This document shows positions 24,782 to 35,280 of a DNA stretch of 39,439 nucleotides, one piece after another. The notes under the pieces were generated by a model. The model worked only from the letters and a program-made list of their open reading frames with translations, did not search any database and was not told where the DNA came from. The stretch comes from Ralstonia pickettii (GTDB lineage: Bacteria > Pseudomonadota > Gammaproteobacteria > Burkholderiales > Burkholderiaceae). How positions within the stretch are numbered: the first letter of the stretch is position 1; each line of letters begins with the position of its first letter. A program made the translations under genes and the position numbers. The stretch spans positions 1 to 39,439 of the forward strand of contig NZ_MCGB01000064.1 of the NCBI RefSeq assembly GCF_001699815.1. The letters run 5' to 3'.

Positions 24782-26085
24782 TGCGATCGCAAGCGCGATT
24801 GATATGCCGTACAGCGTTTCGCGATTTGCAGCACTAACCAGACAAATGCGAGATTAACTGCGAAATCGAGAGCGACTTTGAAGTATAGAAACTCGGTAAA
24901 GATGTTGATGAGAGGTAGTCGAGCCAACTGCCACAGCAACAATGGCAGGTAGTACTGGGGTGCTTGACGTACAAGCGGCTGGGCGAGGCGCAGCATAACA
25001 ATGAGGTTAAGCATGACCATCACGGGGCCTATCAAAACTGATAGTGGGCCAAAGATCGTCCAAGCATGGGCCAAGTAGTAGGTGTTGGCGTTAAGCCAAG
25101 TGTCTCCTGCGTTGGGAAACAGAATCTTGACGACTTCTGCTGCAGGATCCAGTTGAGGCACGCCAAACAGTGGTGCTAGCGGCAACCCTAGCCAAGCGTA
25201 GTCGGGGCTTGGTCGCAGGAACTCGTAGATGTAGAACATCCCCTCCATCTGCCCAACGAATAGCCGGTACATGGTGCTCTGAAGGAGTGTCGGATCGAAA
25301 TCGTAGCCAAGGGTGACTACAAACATCAGAAGAGATAAGGCAAGGCCGAGTAAGGCACCTATGATGATGTAGCGGAACCTTCCCGTTCGTGTGTATAGCA
25401 CCCAGAAGGTGAGCAACATCAACAGCACCAAGGTGTACTTCTGGACGTCGTACACAGCGTTCAGGATCATCAGCGGCAGATTCCAGAACAGCACGACCCG
25501 TTTGGCGCGATTATGTGGGTCGTATGCAACTAGCGAGACTGAAATCAAGTAAACGACAGACGTAAAGGAACGGAAAATATAGTTCAGGCCGAATACTGTG
25601 ATTCCGTCCTGGTTAGTTAGTATGCGTACCTTTGCTTCTGCCGCACCTTGGACGTCCCCCTTTAGTGCGAGCAATAGCGGAATCTCGCTTACTGATACAA
25701 GCTTTATCACAAGTATGAAAGCTGAGGCGATCGTTAGCACCCGCAAAGTGCTTATATCGGTCTCGGTCTTGCGATACTGCACGTGCACAAAGAACCGCGT
25801 GCGAAATGCAACGGCCAGCATCCAAAGGAGGATGCCGATGCTCGTCATCGTGCTGATGACGCCATAGCGCATAGTCGATTGCGCTATTTCGTTTTGGAGG
25901 TCATAGAGGAGCGGAATGCCAAACAGCCCGATTGCCAAGGTTCCGGGAACCGTGACAAGAAAGATCTGCATGCCAATGGGAAATGCGAGCGGATGCGGCT
26001 GCTGCCCGATATAGTTGAAGCCGGCCAGCCGGAGCGCGAATGCTCCGGTGAGTGCGAACAGAATCGAGACAGCAATAAGCATCAT
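24778..26085 (-). CDS. wzy: Probable O-antigen polymerase Wzy
   Basis: This is a 435-residue, very hydrophobic protein with roughly ten to twelve predicted membrane helices. A large periplasmic loop around residues 270-345 (after VTLGYDFDPTLLQST, to the WLNANTYYLAHAW region) fits the Wzy polymerase topology. Wzy proteins share almost no sequence. The call rests on topology and on the presence of wzx, wzz and an initiating transferase, with no other candidate polymerase in the locus. The start overlaps the acyltransferase stop (ATGA, 26082-26085). A second Met directly follows, so the start may be one codon later. AT-rich DNA. Confidence 0.78.
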   Translation of the reverse strand: MMLIAVSILFALTGAFALRLAGFNYIGQQPHPLAFPIGMQIFLVTVPGTLAIGLFGIPLLYDLQNEIAQSTMRYGVISTMTSIGILLWMLAVAFRTRFFVHVQYRKTETDISTLRVLTIASAFILVIKLVSVSEIPLLLALKGDVQGAAEAKVRILTNQDGITVFGLNYIFRSFTSVVYLISVSLVAYDPHNRAKRVVLFWNLPLMILNAVYDVQKYTLVLLMLLTFWVLYTRTGRFRYIIIGALLGLALSLLMFVVTLGYDFDPTLLQSTMYRLFVGQMEGMFYIYEFLRPSPDYAWLGLPLAPLFGVPQLDPAAEVVKILFPNAGDTWLNANTYYLAHAWTIFGPLSVLIGPVMVMLNLIVMLRLAQPLVRQAPQYYLPLLLWQLARLPLINIFTEFLYFKVALDFAVNLAFVWLVLQIAKRCTAYQSRLRSH

Positions 26086-27164
26086 GCCGATTCCGTTTTA
26101 CGGGGCAGGGAAGCGGCTAGCGCGTCTTTCAAACGCAGGAATTTGCTTTCAAAGAACAAGAAAGAAAGTTGAGCGACGCCAATAGTCACGCCGAGCACGA
26201 TCACGGCGCGAATAACTTGTAGAGCCGTTGAAGGTGTCGCAAGACGGTACCCAAGCACGCGGTCGGTCAAAATGAGAATCAAGCCGTGGTAGAGGTAGAG
26301 TCCGTAACTGATTTTGCCGAGCTGCCTCAGCGGTGCCCACTCAAGCATTAATAGTAACCGCCGAGGGCGAGCCAATACATACCAAAGCAATGCGCTGTAA
26401 AAGACGCAGACGATTGAGAAGAACCAGTCACCGATCGGACTGCGAACCCAGCGGGTGGGCGTCCACATTGCCTCGTAGCCGATTAGGCAAACCGCTGCTA
26501 GCAGCAATATCCCAGCTGCAATCAGTAATCGACCCGACCGACTCTGCGCTTGCGCCTCGTCATAGAGCAAGCTCAAGCCAGCGCCCATGGCGAGGCCATC
26601 TGCGCACGAGGGTAGTGTGGCGAATTGGAGAAACGGGTTGCCTGTCCATTGCGAGATGGCAATTCGTGCGCTGATGCTTAGTGCGACGGTCATGACAATG
26701 ACCCACGGTAAGCGCCTGCGCCCAGCCCACCAGATGATCAAGGGCCAAAGAAGATAAAATTGCTCTTCAACCGCAAGAGACCATGTGTGACCAAGTACCC
26801 ACGGTGAAGCAAACGAATTCGCTCCGAGCGGATAATTCTGGAGATAAGCGAAGAACGTCCAAAGGTTTGGAATGTTGTAGTGGCTGATTAGAGCTAATAC
26901 GCACGCCACGGCCAAATACGCATAATACAGCGGAAAAATTCGTAAACTCCGTCTGACATAAAATTCGCGTAGGTATGTGCTCCACAGCGTATTCGATCGA
27001 TCCCGCGAGGACAAAAGTATCTTAGTGATAAGAAATCCGGAAATTACAAAAAACAAGGGTACGCCTGTCCACCCCCATGCAAAGCCGGGCACTTCAAGAT
27101 GGAAAAATATGACCGAGAGTGCAGCCAGTGCTCTGAGGCCATCGATGCCTGGAATATGTTTCAT
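26082..27164 (-). CDS. Acyltransferase-3 family membrane protein (OafA/YrhL-like)
   Basis: This is a 360-residue integral membrane acyltransferase. The family signature is at the N-terminus: IDGLRALAALSVIFFH with Arg11 and His22 as probable catalytic residues, then GVPLFFVISGFLIT and the SWVLGHTWSLAVEEQFYLLWP-type block (about 122-142). Helices continue to YGLYLYHGLIL near the C-terminus. Such proteins O-acetylate surface sugars. Lacking an SGNH domain, this one resembles the plain acyltransferase-3 form. It probably decorates the O-antigen unit; the acyl group and position are unknown. It overlaps both neighbours by ATGA. Confidence 0.9.
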   Translation of the reverse strand: MKHIPGIDGLRALAALSVIFFHLEVPGFAWGWTGVPLFFVISGFLITKILLSSRDRSNTLWSTYLREFYVRRSLRIFPLYYAYLAVACVLALISHYNIPNLWTFFAYLQNYPLGANSFASPWVLGHTWSLAVEEQFYLLWPLIIWWAGRRRLPWVIVMTVALSISARIAISQWTGNPFLQFATLPSCADGLAMGAGLSLLYDEAQAQSRSGRLLIAAGILLLAAVCLIGYEAMWTPTRWVRSPIGDWFFSIVCVFYSALLWYVLARPRRLLLMLEWAPLRQLGKISYGLYLYHGLILILTDRVLGYRLATPSTALQVIRAVIVLGVTIGVAQLSFLFFESKFLRLKDALAASLPRKTESA

Positions 27165-28102
27165 TTAGCAGGAGCCCAATAGATCAAATCGGCTCGTACT
27201 GCGAGCAGCATGCAAGTGGCAATCAGGCGAGCCATAGCACAGCGTACTGCCGTAAAGGGTTTGCACCATATGGAACTTGTATAGATCGCCGAGGTGTTGG
27301 ACCAGATGCGTAACTGCAACGCAAGCTTTGCACTGCCAGTAAATGCCGGAAGCAATTTATGTTCGATACGCATGATTTCCTGACCTATGCGAATCTGGCG
27401 CAACTTGTTTCCTGAAATGGACGTGCCATGCATGCGGTATGCCGCGACCGGCTGGTCGAGATACAGAAGGGTTTGGTCAGCGAGTAATCGCAGATAGTAG
27501 TCGCGATCCTCAATGAAGAATCGCTCGTCGTACTTCCCAACTGTATCGAAAGCCACGCGGCGCGCCATGAACACCGGACCCGGCACAGACCAGTTCAGGA
27601 TCAATTCAAGCGCCCGTCGTCGGTCACTTGACAGGGCTGCCACATCTGCGTGGAAGCGTTCGCGCAGGACTGATTTCGCAATTTGCCGACCATCATCGTC
27701 GATTGCCGTCGCATCGGCGAAGATTGCAAGGGCGTCGGGATGATTCAGTAGGACGAGCAACCGGGCGCGAATACTGTCCGGCAACAGGAGATCATCGCTG
27801 GCAAGGAAAACCAAGAAATCGCCGCGAGCGCGCTCGATAAGCCGGTTTAATGTTCGCGTGATACCTTGGTTTTGCTGAGTTGATAGATCAATGCGCACGA
27901 AACTACTTTCGTGCCGCTGAGCCCACGTGCGAGCGATGCTCAGGGATTCGTCTGACGAACCGTCGTCGATTGCGATGAGTTCGAGATGAGCCCAGCCTGT
28001 CGACAAGAGGCTATCTAAGCACTTTTCGATGAATCTGGCATGGTTAAATATCGGTATCAGTACGCTCACCAGCGGAGCGGTGTGATTCTGCAGAATGCTC
28101 AT
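27161..28102 (-). CDS. Family 2 glycosyltransferase
   Basis: This is a 313-residue GT-A enzyme. PLVSVLIPIFNHARFIEKCL and AIDDGSSDES are the standard GT2 opening, and Ala101-Ser-Asp-Asp104 in FLASDDLLLPDS is the DxD-type motif. ERFFIEDRDYYLRL supplies the ED acceptor motif. The ATG at 28102 is preferred because it overlaps the wzx stop as ATGA and matches the domain start. An upstream ATG at 28222 would add 40 residues unlike the family and lies inside wzx. The donor is unknown; the third transferase of the locus probably uses the 3-acetamido sugar or a housekeeping sugar. Confidence 0.88.
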   Translation of the reverse strand: MSILQNHTAPLVSVLIPIFNHARFIEKCLDSLLSTGWAHLELIAIDDGSSDESLSIARTWAQRHESSFVRIDLSTQQNQGITRTLNRLIERARGDFLVFLASDDLLLPDSIRARLLVLLNHPDALAIFADATAIDDDGRQIAKSVLRERFHADVAALSSDRRRALELILNWSVPGPVFMARRVAFDTVGKYDERFFIEDRDYYLRLLADQTLLYLDQPVAAYRMHGTSISGNKLRQIRIGQEIMRIEHKLLPAFTGSAKLALQLRIWSNTSAIYTSSIWCKPFTAVRCAMARLIATCMLLAVRADLIYWAPAK

Positions 28103-29346
28103 AGTGCTCGAGCCTGTTTCAGGCCCACCCATAAGGCTACGCAATAACCGATGTAGTTCACGGTGTGCGCAAGTACGACACCCTTTAGGCCAAACAACGG
28201 CACAAATGCTAGCGTGAGACAATAGAAGCTCACGGAAAATAAAATTTCGGCACCGACAAATAAGCGGCTCAATGCCTTGCTGAGTACGAGGTAACCCAGA
28301 AGCCAGCCCGCCATTTTGAAGAAATCGCCGAGCAACTGGAGCGGAAGAACTTCACGCATGCCATCAAAGGATGCAGAGAACAATAGCGGTATCCACCAAC
28401 CACGAGTCAGATAAACAGCTGTGAGTCCAAAGGCTAATGCCGGAGCGAGAATGCTTGCGGCATGCAGCAGTTCACGACGTATGGTTTCCGGGCTAGTCAA
28501 CTCAGCAAAACGAGGCAGAAAATAGGTGGCAAGGGTGGTCGTCAGTAACATCAGATAGATGTCGCTGATCTTCCACGCCGCTTGCCACAGGCCAGCCTGT
28601 TCCAATCCGACCACAGACGCCAGATAGGAGCGGATTAATATTTGTGTAATTGGCGCCGCAACGGCAGAGGTAATCAACATTACCGCGAAGTGCGCTAACT
28701 TTCTAGCGATCTCTCGGTTAAACGGTCCCCAGAGCTTTGGCAGTGTGAACCAAGCTGTTCGCCAGCAGATGATTAAAGTTGCAACAAGCGCGACGGACTG
28801 ATTGATACTTAGTGCGATCAATGCGCCACGTAACCCGTTCCACTGGGTCAGTCCGATAGTCAGCGCAAGCGTAACCAGACTCCCTGCAATATTGGTAGCA
28901 ACGAAGCGCGCGATCTCTTTCCGGCCATTCAGAATTGCAAGTAGCAGGGCGTTAAGGACGAATGCTGGCAGCAGAAGCCCGAACAGCACGAAGGTTAGCG
29001 CATAATCCTCGGCCCCTAGGAACAAGCGTGAGAGGGGGAGCGCGAGGAGCGCGATGGCGCAACCGACGGCAATTGAGCAAATTGCCGAGATGCGTGTTGC
29101 CGTTTGCCACACAGCTATCTGCGATGACTCTAGCGAACTGTACTCGGCGGTGTACTTGACTACGCCGTTATTGATCGCACCGCTCCCGACGTTTGTTATG
29201 ATAGAAACGGTATTCTGCAATTGGCCAATCAAAGCATAGCCGGCTGGGCCGACCGTCACAGCGAACACTTTGTTCAGGACAAGCGCGGCGATGGTCTTCA
29301 CCATCACCGCGATGCCGTTAAGAAGGCTAGTGCGAACTAGATTCAC
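28099..29346 (-). CDS. wzx: O-antigen flippase Wzx
   Basis: This is a 415-residue polytopic transporter of the MOP exporter superfamily. It moves undecaprenyl-diphosphate-linked repeat units across the inner membrane. The N-terminus ([20 protein letters not shown]) followed by [20 protein letters not shown] resembles WzxE and RfbX-type O-antigen translocases. About twelve helices are apparent, spread over the full length. It overlaps the aminotransferase gene (29343-29346) and the next glycosyltransferase (28099-28102) by ATGA, so stoichiometric coupled translation is likely. Confidence 0.9.
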   Translation of the reverse strand: MNLVRTSLLNGIAVMVKTIAALVLNKVFAVTVGPAGYALIGQLQNTVSIITNVGSGAINNGVVKYTAEYSSLESSQIAVWQTATRISAICSIAVGCAIALLALPLSRLFLGAEDYALTFVLFGLLLPAFVLNALLLAILNGRKEIARFVATNIAGSLVTLALTIGLTQWNGLRGALIALSINQSVALVATLIICWRTAWFTLPKLWGPFNREIARKLAHFAVMLITSAVAAPITQILIRSYLASVVGLEQAGLWQAAWKISDIYLMLLTTTLATYFLPRFAELTSPETIRRELLHAASILAPALAFGLTAVYLTRGWWIPLLFSASFDGMREVLPLQLLGDFFKMAGWLLGYLVLSKALSRLFVGAEILFSVSFYCLTLAFVPLFGLKGVVLAHTVNYIGYCVALWVGLKQARAL

Positions 29347-30467
29347 AGGTTCGTGACATCCACTGCAAGCTCACCACATACCGAACGAACTGTGTGGATC
29401 ACTTCATCCACTTGTACGTCAGTCATGACCGGCGACATCGGAAGGCTCAGCGTTTCGCGATGGATCCGCTCGCTGATCGGGTACGCGCCTTCTCCCAAAC
29501 GAAGGTCGCGGTAAGCTCCTTGTAGATGTGGCGGCGTTGGGTAGTGCACAACTGTACCTACCCCTCGTTCGCTAAGCGCACGCTGGAGCGCGTCGCGGTT
29601 TGGGTGGTGAATTGCGTAGATGTGCCACGCTGATTCCACATCATTGGCCAGGATGGGCAGTCCGAGGCCGCAATCGATCAGAGCCCTCGTGTAGCGATCG
29701 GCGATTGAGCGACGTCGCGCATTGTCGGCGTCAAGCAATACCAGTTTCGCGCGCAGCATGGCGGCCTGAATTTCGTCCAGCCGGGCATTGAACCCCGCCG
29801 CCTCATGCACATATTTTTTCTGAGAGCCATAGTTGGACAGCATCCTAATGCGTTGCGCCAATGCGGTATCGGACGTTGTCACAGCGCCGCCATCGCCGAG
29901 CGCTCCGAGGTTCTTTCCCGGGTAGAAGCTGAAGGCCGCCGCATCGCCAAGACTGCCCGTGCGCTTGCCGCGGTATCGTGCCCCGTGAGATTGGGCGGCA
30001 TCTTCGATGACTTTCAGACCATGTTGATGCGCGATCTCCAGAATGGGATCCATATCTGCGGGCTGGCCATACAGATGAACGGGGATGATTGCACGCGTCC
30101 GAGGCGTGATTGCCGCAGCTATCAAGCTAGGATCAAGATTGCACGTGTCTTCGCGTGGTTCCACCGGAACCGGCGTTGCTCCGGCGAAGGTGACCGCCAA
30201 CCATGTAGCGATAAATGTGTTGGACGGCACGATGACTTCGTCACCTTTTCCGATGGACATGGCCCGCAGAATGAGATGCAGCGCGTCCAACCCGTTACTG
30301 ATACCGATACAGTGCTTGGCTTCACAGTAAGCGGCAAAGTCGGCTTCGAATGCTTCGCATTGTTTGCCATGGATGAACCAGCCGGCATCGAGAACTTCGG
30401 TGAATGCTGAAATCAATTCGGCTCGTTGCCGCGCATTGATACTCTTAAGGTCGAGAAACGGAATCAT
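29343..30467 (-). CDS. fdtB: dTDP-3-amino-3,6-dideoxyhexose aminotransferase (DegT/DnrJ/EryC1 family)
   Basis: This is a 374-residue PLP sugar aminotransferase. Motifs include [46 protein letters not shown] and [16 protein letters not shown]. Lys185 is the expected Schiff-base residue. It most resembles FdtB/QdtB, which aminate C3 of dTDP-3-keto-6-deoxyhexose using glutamate. The two genes upstream (FdtA-like isomerase and N-acetyltransferase) complete that pathway. Whether the product is the galacto (Fuc3N) or gluco (Qui3N) epimer depends on the isomerase and is not resolved. A 44-bp gap separates it from the acetyltransferase, and it overlaps wzx by 4 bp. Confidence 0.88.
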   Translation of the reverse strand: MIPFLDLKSINARQRAELISAFTEVLDAGWFIHGKQCEAFEADFAAYCEAKHCIGISNGLDALHLILRAMSIGKGDEVIVPSNTFIATWLAVTFAGATPVPVEPREDTCNLDPSLIAAAITPRTRAIIPVHLYGQPADMDPILEIAHQHGLKVIEDAAQSHGARYRGKRTGSLGDAAAFSFYPGKNLGALGDGGAVTTSDTALAQRIRMLSNYGSQKKYVHEAAGFNARLDEIQAAMLRAKLVLLDADNARRRSIADRYTRALIDCGLGLPILANDVESAWHIYAIHHPNRDALQRALSERGVGTVVHYPTPPHLQGAYRDLRLGEGAYPISERIHRETLSLPMSPVMTDVQVDEVIHTVRSVCGELAVDVTNL

Positions 30468-30511
30468 CGATAAAATCTCGGCACAGTTACTGTTATTTCC
30501 TTAAGCCACGC

Positions 30512-31279
30512 TTACCGGGCGCACTGCGTGTTGGCGAGCGCGTTGGCTGCTTCTATCCAATTCGCTACCACGGTCTCTGGATAGCCGCGGTGGAAGTGTG
30601 AAGTCCAAGGATATGCCGGTCGATCGGTTCCGTCTTGAAGCTTAATTTTGCTAGTTTCACACAGCATCTTTGCTGGAGATCCGCCGACGACGGTATGCGG
30701 TGTCACATTCTTAGAAACGAGACTGTGTGCGGCGACAAGCGAATGCGAGCCGACTGTGACGGCCGGTAGTACGACTGACATCGTTGCAACTACCGCGTAG
30801 TCTTCCAGCACGCATCCCTTCAGGACATTGCTAGGGGGGTGTGGATCGTTGGTCAGCACAACATATGGAAAAATCCATACGAAATCCCCAACTCGCGACG
30901 CCTGCCCGATGTGCACGTTGCTGTGCGTGCGGACGTAGTCCCCGATGACGCAATGTCCCTGGATGTCGCTCAACGTCCCGAGTTGGAAGTTGACTCCACA
31001 GCGTGTCATCTCGCGCACCGTAACCCGATGCCCGGTTACCAACCGTTCTCCAAACGACGAACCCTCGTAAAAGACACTGTGAGACCGTATCAAGGAGTCC
31101 TTGCCAATGCACAGCGGCTGTCCGTCGGACAGCTTGCTTGGATGTCCGATCTCGCAGAATCCTTCGATCTGTGTACCTTCGCCGATTTCGACGTTGGAGT
31201 GGATCACACTGAACGGCCCGATCGAAACATTGGCCCCAATACGGGCTTCGGGCGAAACGATAGCAGTGGGATGAATCAT
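30512..31279 (-). CDS. Left-handed beta-helix N-acetyltransferase (FdtC/QdtC-like)
   Basis: This is a 255-residue hexapeptide-repeat protein. The N-terminal half shows imperfect [LIV]-G-X4 turns (MIHPTAIVSPEARIGANVSI, IGEGTQIEGFCEIG, VIGDYVRTHSNVHIG, VGDFVWIFPYVVL). The C-terminal part carries an extra domain after VVGGSPAKM. Such trimeric enzymes use acetyl-CoA. From position between the isomerase and aminotransferase genes it probably N-acetylates the C3 amine of the dTDP-sugar. An O-acetyltransferase role is the alternative. It overlaps the isomerase stop/start at 31276-31279 (ATGA). Confidence 0.82.
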   Translation of the reverse strand: MIHPTAIVSPEARIGANVSIGPFSVIHSNVEIGEGTQIEGFCEIGHPSKLSDGQPLCIGKDSLIRSHSVFYEGSSFGERLVTGHRVTVREMTRCGVNFQLGTLSDIQGHCVIGDYVRTHSNVHIGQASRVGDFVWIFPYVVLTNDPHPPSNVLKGCVLEDYAVVATMSVVLPAVTVGSHSLVAAHSLVSKNVTPHTVVGGSPAKMLCETSKIKLQDGTDRPAYPWTSHFHRGYPETVVANWIEAANALANTQCAR

Positions 31280-31686
31280 GATCTCTCCTTGGTCATCGAA
31301 ACAAAGGTTTCGTGATCCCGAATGTAGTCTTCCGGATCGTAAATCTTATTTGCCAGCACGAGCAGTACGCAATCGGGGGTGAAATCAAACATCTCACGCC
31401 AGATCATCGGTCCGATAAACAGACCTTTGGCTGGCGAGTCGAGCCTAACGACTTCCTGATGTTGGCCGTCATCCAGCAGAAAGCTGCAGGCGCCCTTGAC
31501 GCAAACTGCGACTTGCAACAGGTCCGCGTGGGCGTGATATCCCCGCCGGACTCCGGGGGCAGTATCAAAGATGTAGTACGCACGTGCGACGGGGAAGGGT
31601 ACGTTGCATCCCTGCTCCAGCGCGATCAACGAACCGCGCTCGTCACCTTTGACGTCAAAGCTGATCAGGTGCGTGTTAGTAAGCAT
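31276..31686 (-). CDS. fdtA: dTDP-4-oxo-6-deoxyglucose 3,4-ketoisomerase (FdtA/QdtA, WxcM-like cupin)
   Basis: This is a 136-residue cupin that moves the keto group from C4 to C3 of dTDP-4-keto-6-deoxyglucose. The start GDERGSLIALEQ and the active-site block RRGYHAHADLLQVAVCVKG are diagnostic; His51 and His53 are the expected catalytic histidines. FLLDDG and IWREMFDFTPD complete the cupin. FdtA and QdtA differ in the C4 stereochemistry they create, and the sequence does not let me choose between them. It overlaps rmlD by 11 bp. It competes with RmlC for the same substrate. Confidence 0.9.
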   Translation of the reverse strand: MLTNTHLISFDVKGDERGSLIALEQGCNVPFPVARAYYIFDTAPGVRRGYHAHADLLQVAVCVKGACSFLLDDGQHQEVVRLDSPAKGLFIGPMIWREMFDFTPDCVLLVLANKIYDPEDYIRDHETFVSMTKERS

Positions 31687-32596
31687 GAATTCGTTCAGCT
31701 GAGGTCGGGGCCAGACATTTGGTCAGCGATTGCTCCCAGCTCTCTGGTACGAGTCCGAAAACGGACTGCAACTTGTTCAGCGCCAATCGCGAGTTACCGG
31801 GCCGGACCGCAGGCGTTGGGTATTCCATGGCAGGAATCGGCTCGACGGCCACACCTGTGATGCCCGAGCGTTGTAGGATAGCCTCGGCAAAGCCGTACCA
31901 ACTTGTGCTGCCGTTGCTGGTCAGGTGATAGACGCCACCGTGGACGGTCCACCAAGCGGGTTCAGCGTGCGTGCTGCCGAGTCCGCGGGCAATGACATGG
32001 GCCGTCAGGTCAGCAATGGAGCGTGACCACGTGGGCGCGCCGATCTGGTCAGAGACGACCCGCAATTGCTGCCGTTCCTTCGCGAGCCGTTGAATTGTGG
32101 TCAAAAAGTTCTTGCCACGCGCGCCGTACACCCAGCTGGTACGAAAAACCAGAGTGGCTGGATTGGCATCCAATGCGTTGTGCTCACCTGCCAGCTTGGA
32201 GGCGCCGTAGACATTCAGCGGGTTGGTGGCGTCGGCTTCCGTGTAGGGGCCGTCCTTGCGGCCGTCGAACACGTAGTCGGTCGAGTAATGAATGAACGCC
32301 GCTTGTGTTCGCTTGCATTCCTCGGCAAGCACGCCTGGAAGATCGGCATTGAGTCGGAACGCCGGGTCCGGCTCCTGTTCTGCCTTGTCCACGGCAGTGT
32401 AGGCGGCGGCATTGACTATGATCGAAGGCTCGATGCTGCGGATCAGCGCACGCACTGCGTCAAGGCGGGACAGATCCACCACCGAGCGATCGACACTGAT
32501 GATTTCCCCCAGTCCTTGCAGGCTGCGCAGCAGTTCCCAGCCAACTTGGCCGGTCGTGCCAGTCACGACGATGCGGGGGCGCGAGTGTATGGTCAT
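31676..32596 (-). CDS. rmlD: dTDP-4-dehydrorhamnose reductase
   Basis: This is the last step of dTDP-L-rhamnose synthesis, NAD(P)H reduction of the 4-keto group. The 306-residue Rossmann SDR protein carries RIVVTGTTGQVGWELL (cofactor glycine motif), VNAAAYTAVDKAE, HYSTDYVFDG and the catalytic Tyr/Lys in YGASKLAGE. The ATG at 32596 is chosen because it overlaps the rmlC stop (ATGA at 32593-32596). Longer upstream readings are not family-like. It is followed by the FdtA-like gene with an 11-bp overlap. Confidence 0.94.
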   Translation of the reverse strand: MTIHSRPRIVVTGTTGQVGWELLRSLQGLGEIISVDRSVVDLSRLDAVRALIRSIEPSIIVNAAAYTAVDKAEQEPDPAFRLNADLPGVLAEECKRTQAAFIHYSTDYVFDGRKDGPYTEADATNPLNVYGASKLAGEHNALDANPATLVFRTSWVYGARGKNFLTTIQRLAKERQQLRVVSDQIGAPTWSRSIADLTAHVIARGLGSTHAEPAWWTVHGGVYHLTSNGSTSWYGFAEAILQRSGITGVAVEPIPAMEYPTPAVRPGNSRLALNKLQSVFGLVPESWEQSLTKCLAPTSAERIHAY

Positions 32597-33143
32597 GCGA
32601 AGACCTCTGCGCCGGTAAACGCTGCCGCTGCTGCATCTTTGGCGGCTAGGATTGGCTCCGCGCCCGCCAGTGGCCAGTCGATGGCGATCGTCGGATCGTT
32701 CCATACAACGGACCGCTCGTGCTCCGGGTACCAATAATCGGTCGTCTTGTAGAGAAATTCGGCTGTCTCGCTCAAGACCAGAAAGCCGTGGGCGAAGCCC
32801 GGCGGAACCCAAAGTTGACGTTTATTCTCGGCCGAGAGACGGACGCCGGCCCATTTGCCGAAGGTCGACGAAGACTTGCGCAAATCGACAGCAACGTCAA
32901 AGACTTCCCCGGAAATCACGCGGACCAGCTTCCCCTGGGCATGCTCGATCTGATAGTGCATGCCACGCAGAACGCCCTTGCGGGACATCGAATGGTTGTC
33001 CTGCACGAAGGGCGTGCTGACACCGGTCAGAGTCTCGAATTCCCGGCCGTTGAAGCTCTCGAAAAAGAAACCGCGGCTGTCACCGTAGACCTTAGGTTCG
33101 AGGATAAGCACGCCCGGCAGGGTGGTTTCTGTGACGCTGAGGT

Positions 33144-33147
<4 letters not shown>
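32593..33147 (-). CDS. rmlC: dTDP-4-dehydrorhamnose 3,5-epimerase
   Basis: This is a 184-residue cupin epimerase converting dTDP-4-keto-6-deoxyglucose to the L-lyxo form. Characteristic stretches are [36 protein letters not shown] (with the catalytic His in RGMHYQ), [19 protein letters not shown] and [15 protein letters not shown]. Full length. It overlaps rmlA at its start and rmlD at its end, each by ATGA. It lies in the order rmlB-A-C-D. Confidence 0.95.
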
Positions 33148-34028
<881 letters not shown>

Positions 34029-34042
34029 GAAAAGTCCGGTTG

Positions 34043-35104
34043 TTAGCGGCGGCTACCGTAGTTCACATCAACCCAATCCCGATAGGCGCCAGACATCACA
34101 TCCGCGACCCATTCCTGATTCTCGAGGTACCACTCGACGGTTTTGCGCAGGCCAGTCTCGAACGTTTCTGCCGGTTTCCAATTCAACTCACGCTCGAGTT
34201 TTCGTGCGTCGATCGCGTAGCGTCGGTCATGGCCGGGGCGGTCTCTTACGAAAGTAATTTGTTCGCGATATGAGCCGTGGGCGCGCGGTTTAAGGGTATC
34301 GAGCAGGTCACAAAGCGTATGAACGACTTCAAGATTGTTCTTCTCATTCCAGCCGCCCACGTTGTAGACCTCGCCGACCGTGCCCGCTTCCAGCACGCGT
34401 CGGATCGCGGCACAGTGGTCGCCGACGTAGAGCCAATCCCGTACGTTTAGACCATCGCCATACACGGGCAGGGGCTTGCCCGCCAACGCATTGGCGATCA
34501 TGAGAGGGATGAGCTTCTCGGGGAAGTGATACGGGCCGTAGTTATTCGAGCAGTTGGTCGTAAGAACCGGCAGCCCATAAGTATGGAAGTACGCGCGAAC
34601 CAAATGGTCCGAGCCCGCTTTCGAAGCCGAATAGGGGCTGTTGGGGGCGTAGGGCGTGGTTTCCGTAAAGGGGGCGTCGTCCGGCCCCAGGGAGCCATAG
34701 ACCTCATCTGTGGAAACGTGATGGAAGCGGAAATTTGCGCGTGCCGCGCCCTCTAGCCGGTTCCAGTAGGCGCGCGCAGCTTCCAGCAGCGTGAACGTTC
34801 CGAACACGTTCGTTTGCACGAAATCCGCCGGGCCGTGGATTGACCGGTCCACGTGGCTTTCTGCCGCAAAATGCACGATCGCCCGTGGTGCGTGTCGGGT
34901 CAGCAGCTCGTCCATCGACGCGCGATCACAAATGTCCGCGCGCACGAACGTATGCCGGGCATCTCCCTCCAACGACGCGAGGGTCTTCAGATTGCCAGCA
35001 TAGGTCAGTTTGTCGACATTGACCACCGGCTCATCGGAACCACGCAGCCAGTCCAGAACGAAATTGGCGCCGATAAAACCAGCACCGCCTGTAATCAAAA
35101 TCAT
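34043..35104 (-). CDS. rmlB: dTDP-glucose 4,6-dehydratase
   Basis: This is an NAD-dependent extended SDR of 353 residues making dTDP-4-keto-6-deoxyglucose, the branch point for both deoxysugar routes of this locus. [20 protein letters not shown] begins the Rossmann fold. [24 protein letters not shown] with the Asp-Glu dehydration pair, and [15 protein letters not shown] with the catalytic Tyr/Lys are present. The ATG at 35104 matches the family start. An in-frame ATG at 35197 would add 31 unrelated residues and falls at the predicted promoter. It is first gene of the polysaccharide operon. Confidence 0.96.
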   Translation of the reverse strand: MILITGGAGFIGANFVLDWLRGSDEPVVNVDKLTYAGNLKTLASLEGDARHTFVRADICDRASMDELLTRHAPRAIVHFAAESHVDRSIHGPADFVQTNVFGTFTLLEAARAYWNRLEGAARANFRFHHVSTDEVYGSLGPDDAPFTETTPYAPNSPYSASKAGSDHLVRAYFHTYGLPVLTTNCSNNYGPYHFPEKLIPLMIANALAGKPLPVYGDGLNVRDWLYVGDHCAAIRRVLEAGTVGEVYNVGGWNEKNNLEVVHTLCDLLDTLKPRAHGSYREQITFVRDRPGHDRRYAIDARKLERELNWKPAETFETGLRKTVEWYLENQEWVADVMSGAYRDWVDVNYGSRR

Positions 35105-35199
35105 GCGATTGTCGGGTGAACGTTGCGCGCAGAGGCTGAAGTCAAAGAATGGCTGCGCAGTGGGGGAAGAGTCGGACGGCTCATACAAGCCAGCCAAGT

Positions 35200-35229
35200 A
35201 TTATAAAGGGTCAAAGGTTAGAATCCGAA
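35200..35229 (-). promoter_or_regulatory. Candidate promoter of the rml/O-antigen operon
   Basis: On the minus strand a perfect TATAAT lies at 35205-35200, with a weak -35 (TTCGGA, 35229-35224) at 18-bp spacing. Transcription would start near 35193 and give a leader of about 90 nt before the rmlB ATG at 35104. The rmlB/algC interval is 176 bp. No JUMPstart/ops element was recognised in it. Confidence 0.45.
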
Positions 35230-35280
35230 ACCACTTGTAACATTCCGCACACTGTATGTCTTTACAGGTGCTGAGAACTC

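Noticed and set aside
35105-35197. N-terminal extension of rmlB from an ATG at 35197
   Set aside because: It lies at the predicted promoter/start of transcription and adds residues before the Rossmann start [12 protein letters not shown].
35105-35280. JUMPstart/ops antitermination element
   Set aside because: No stretch resembling the ops core was found between rmlB and algC on either strand.
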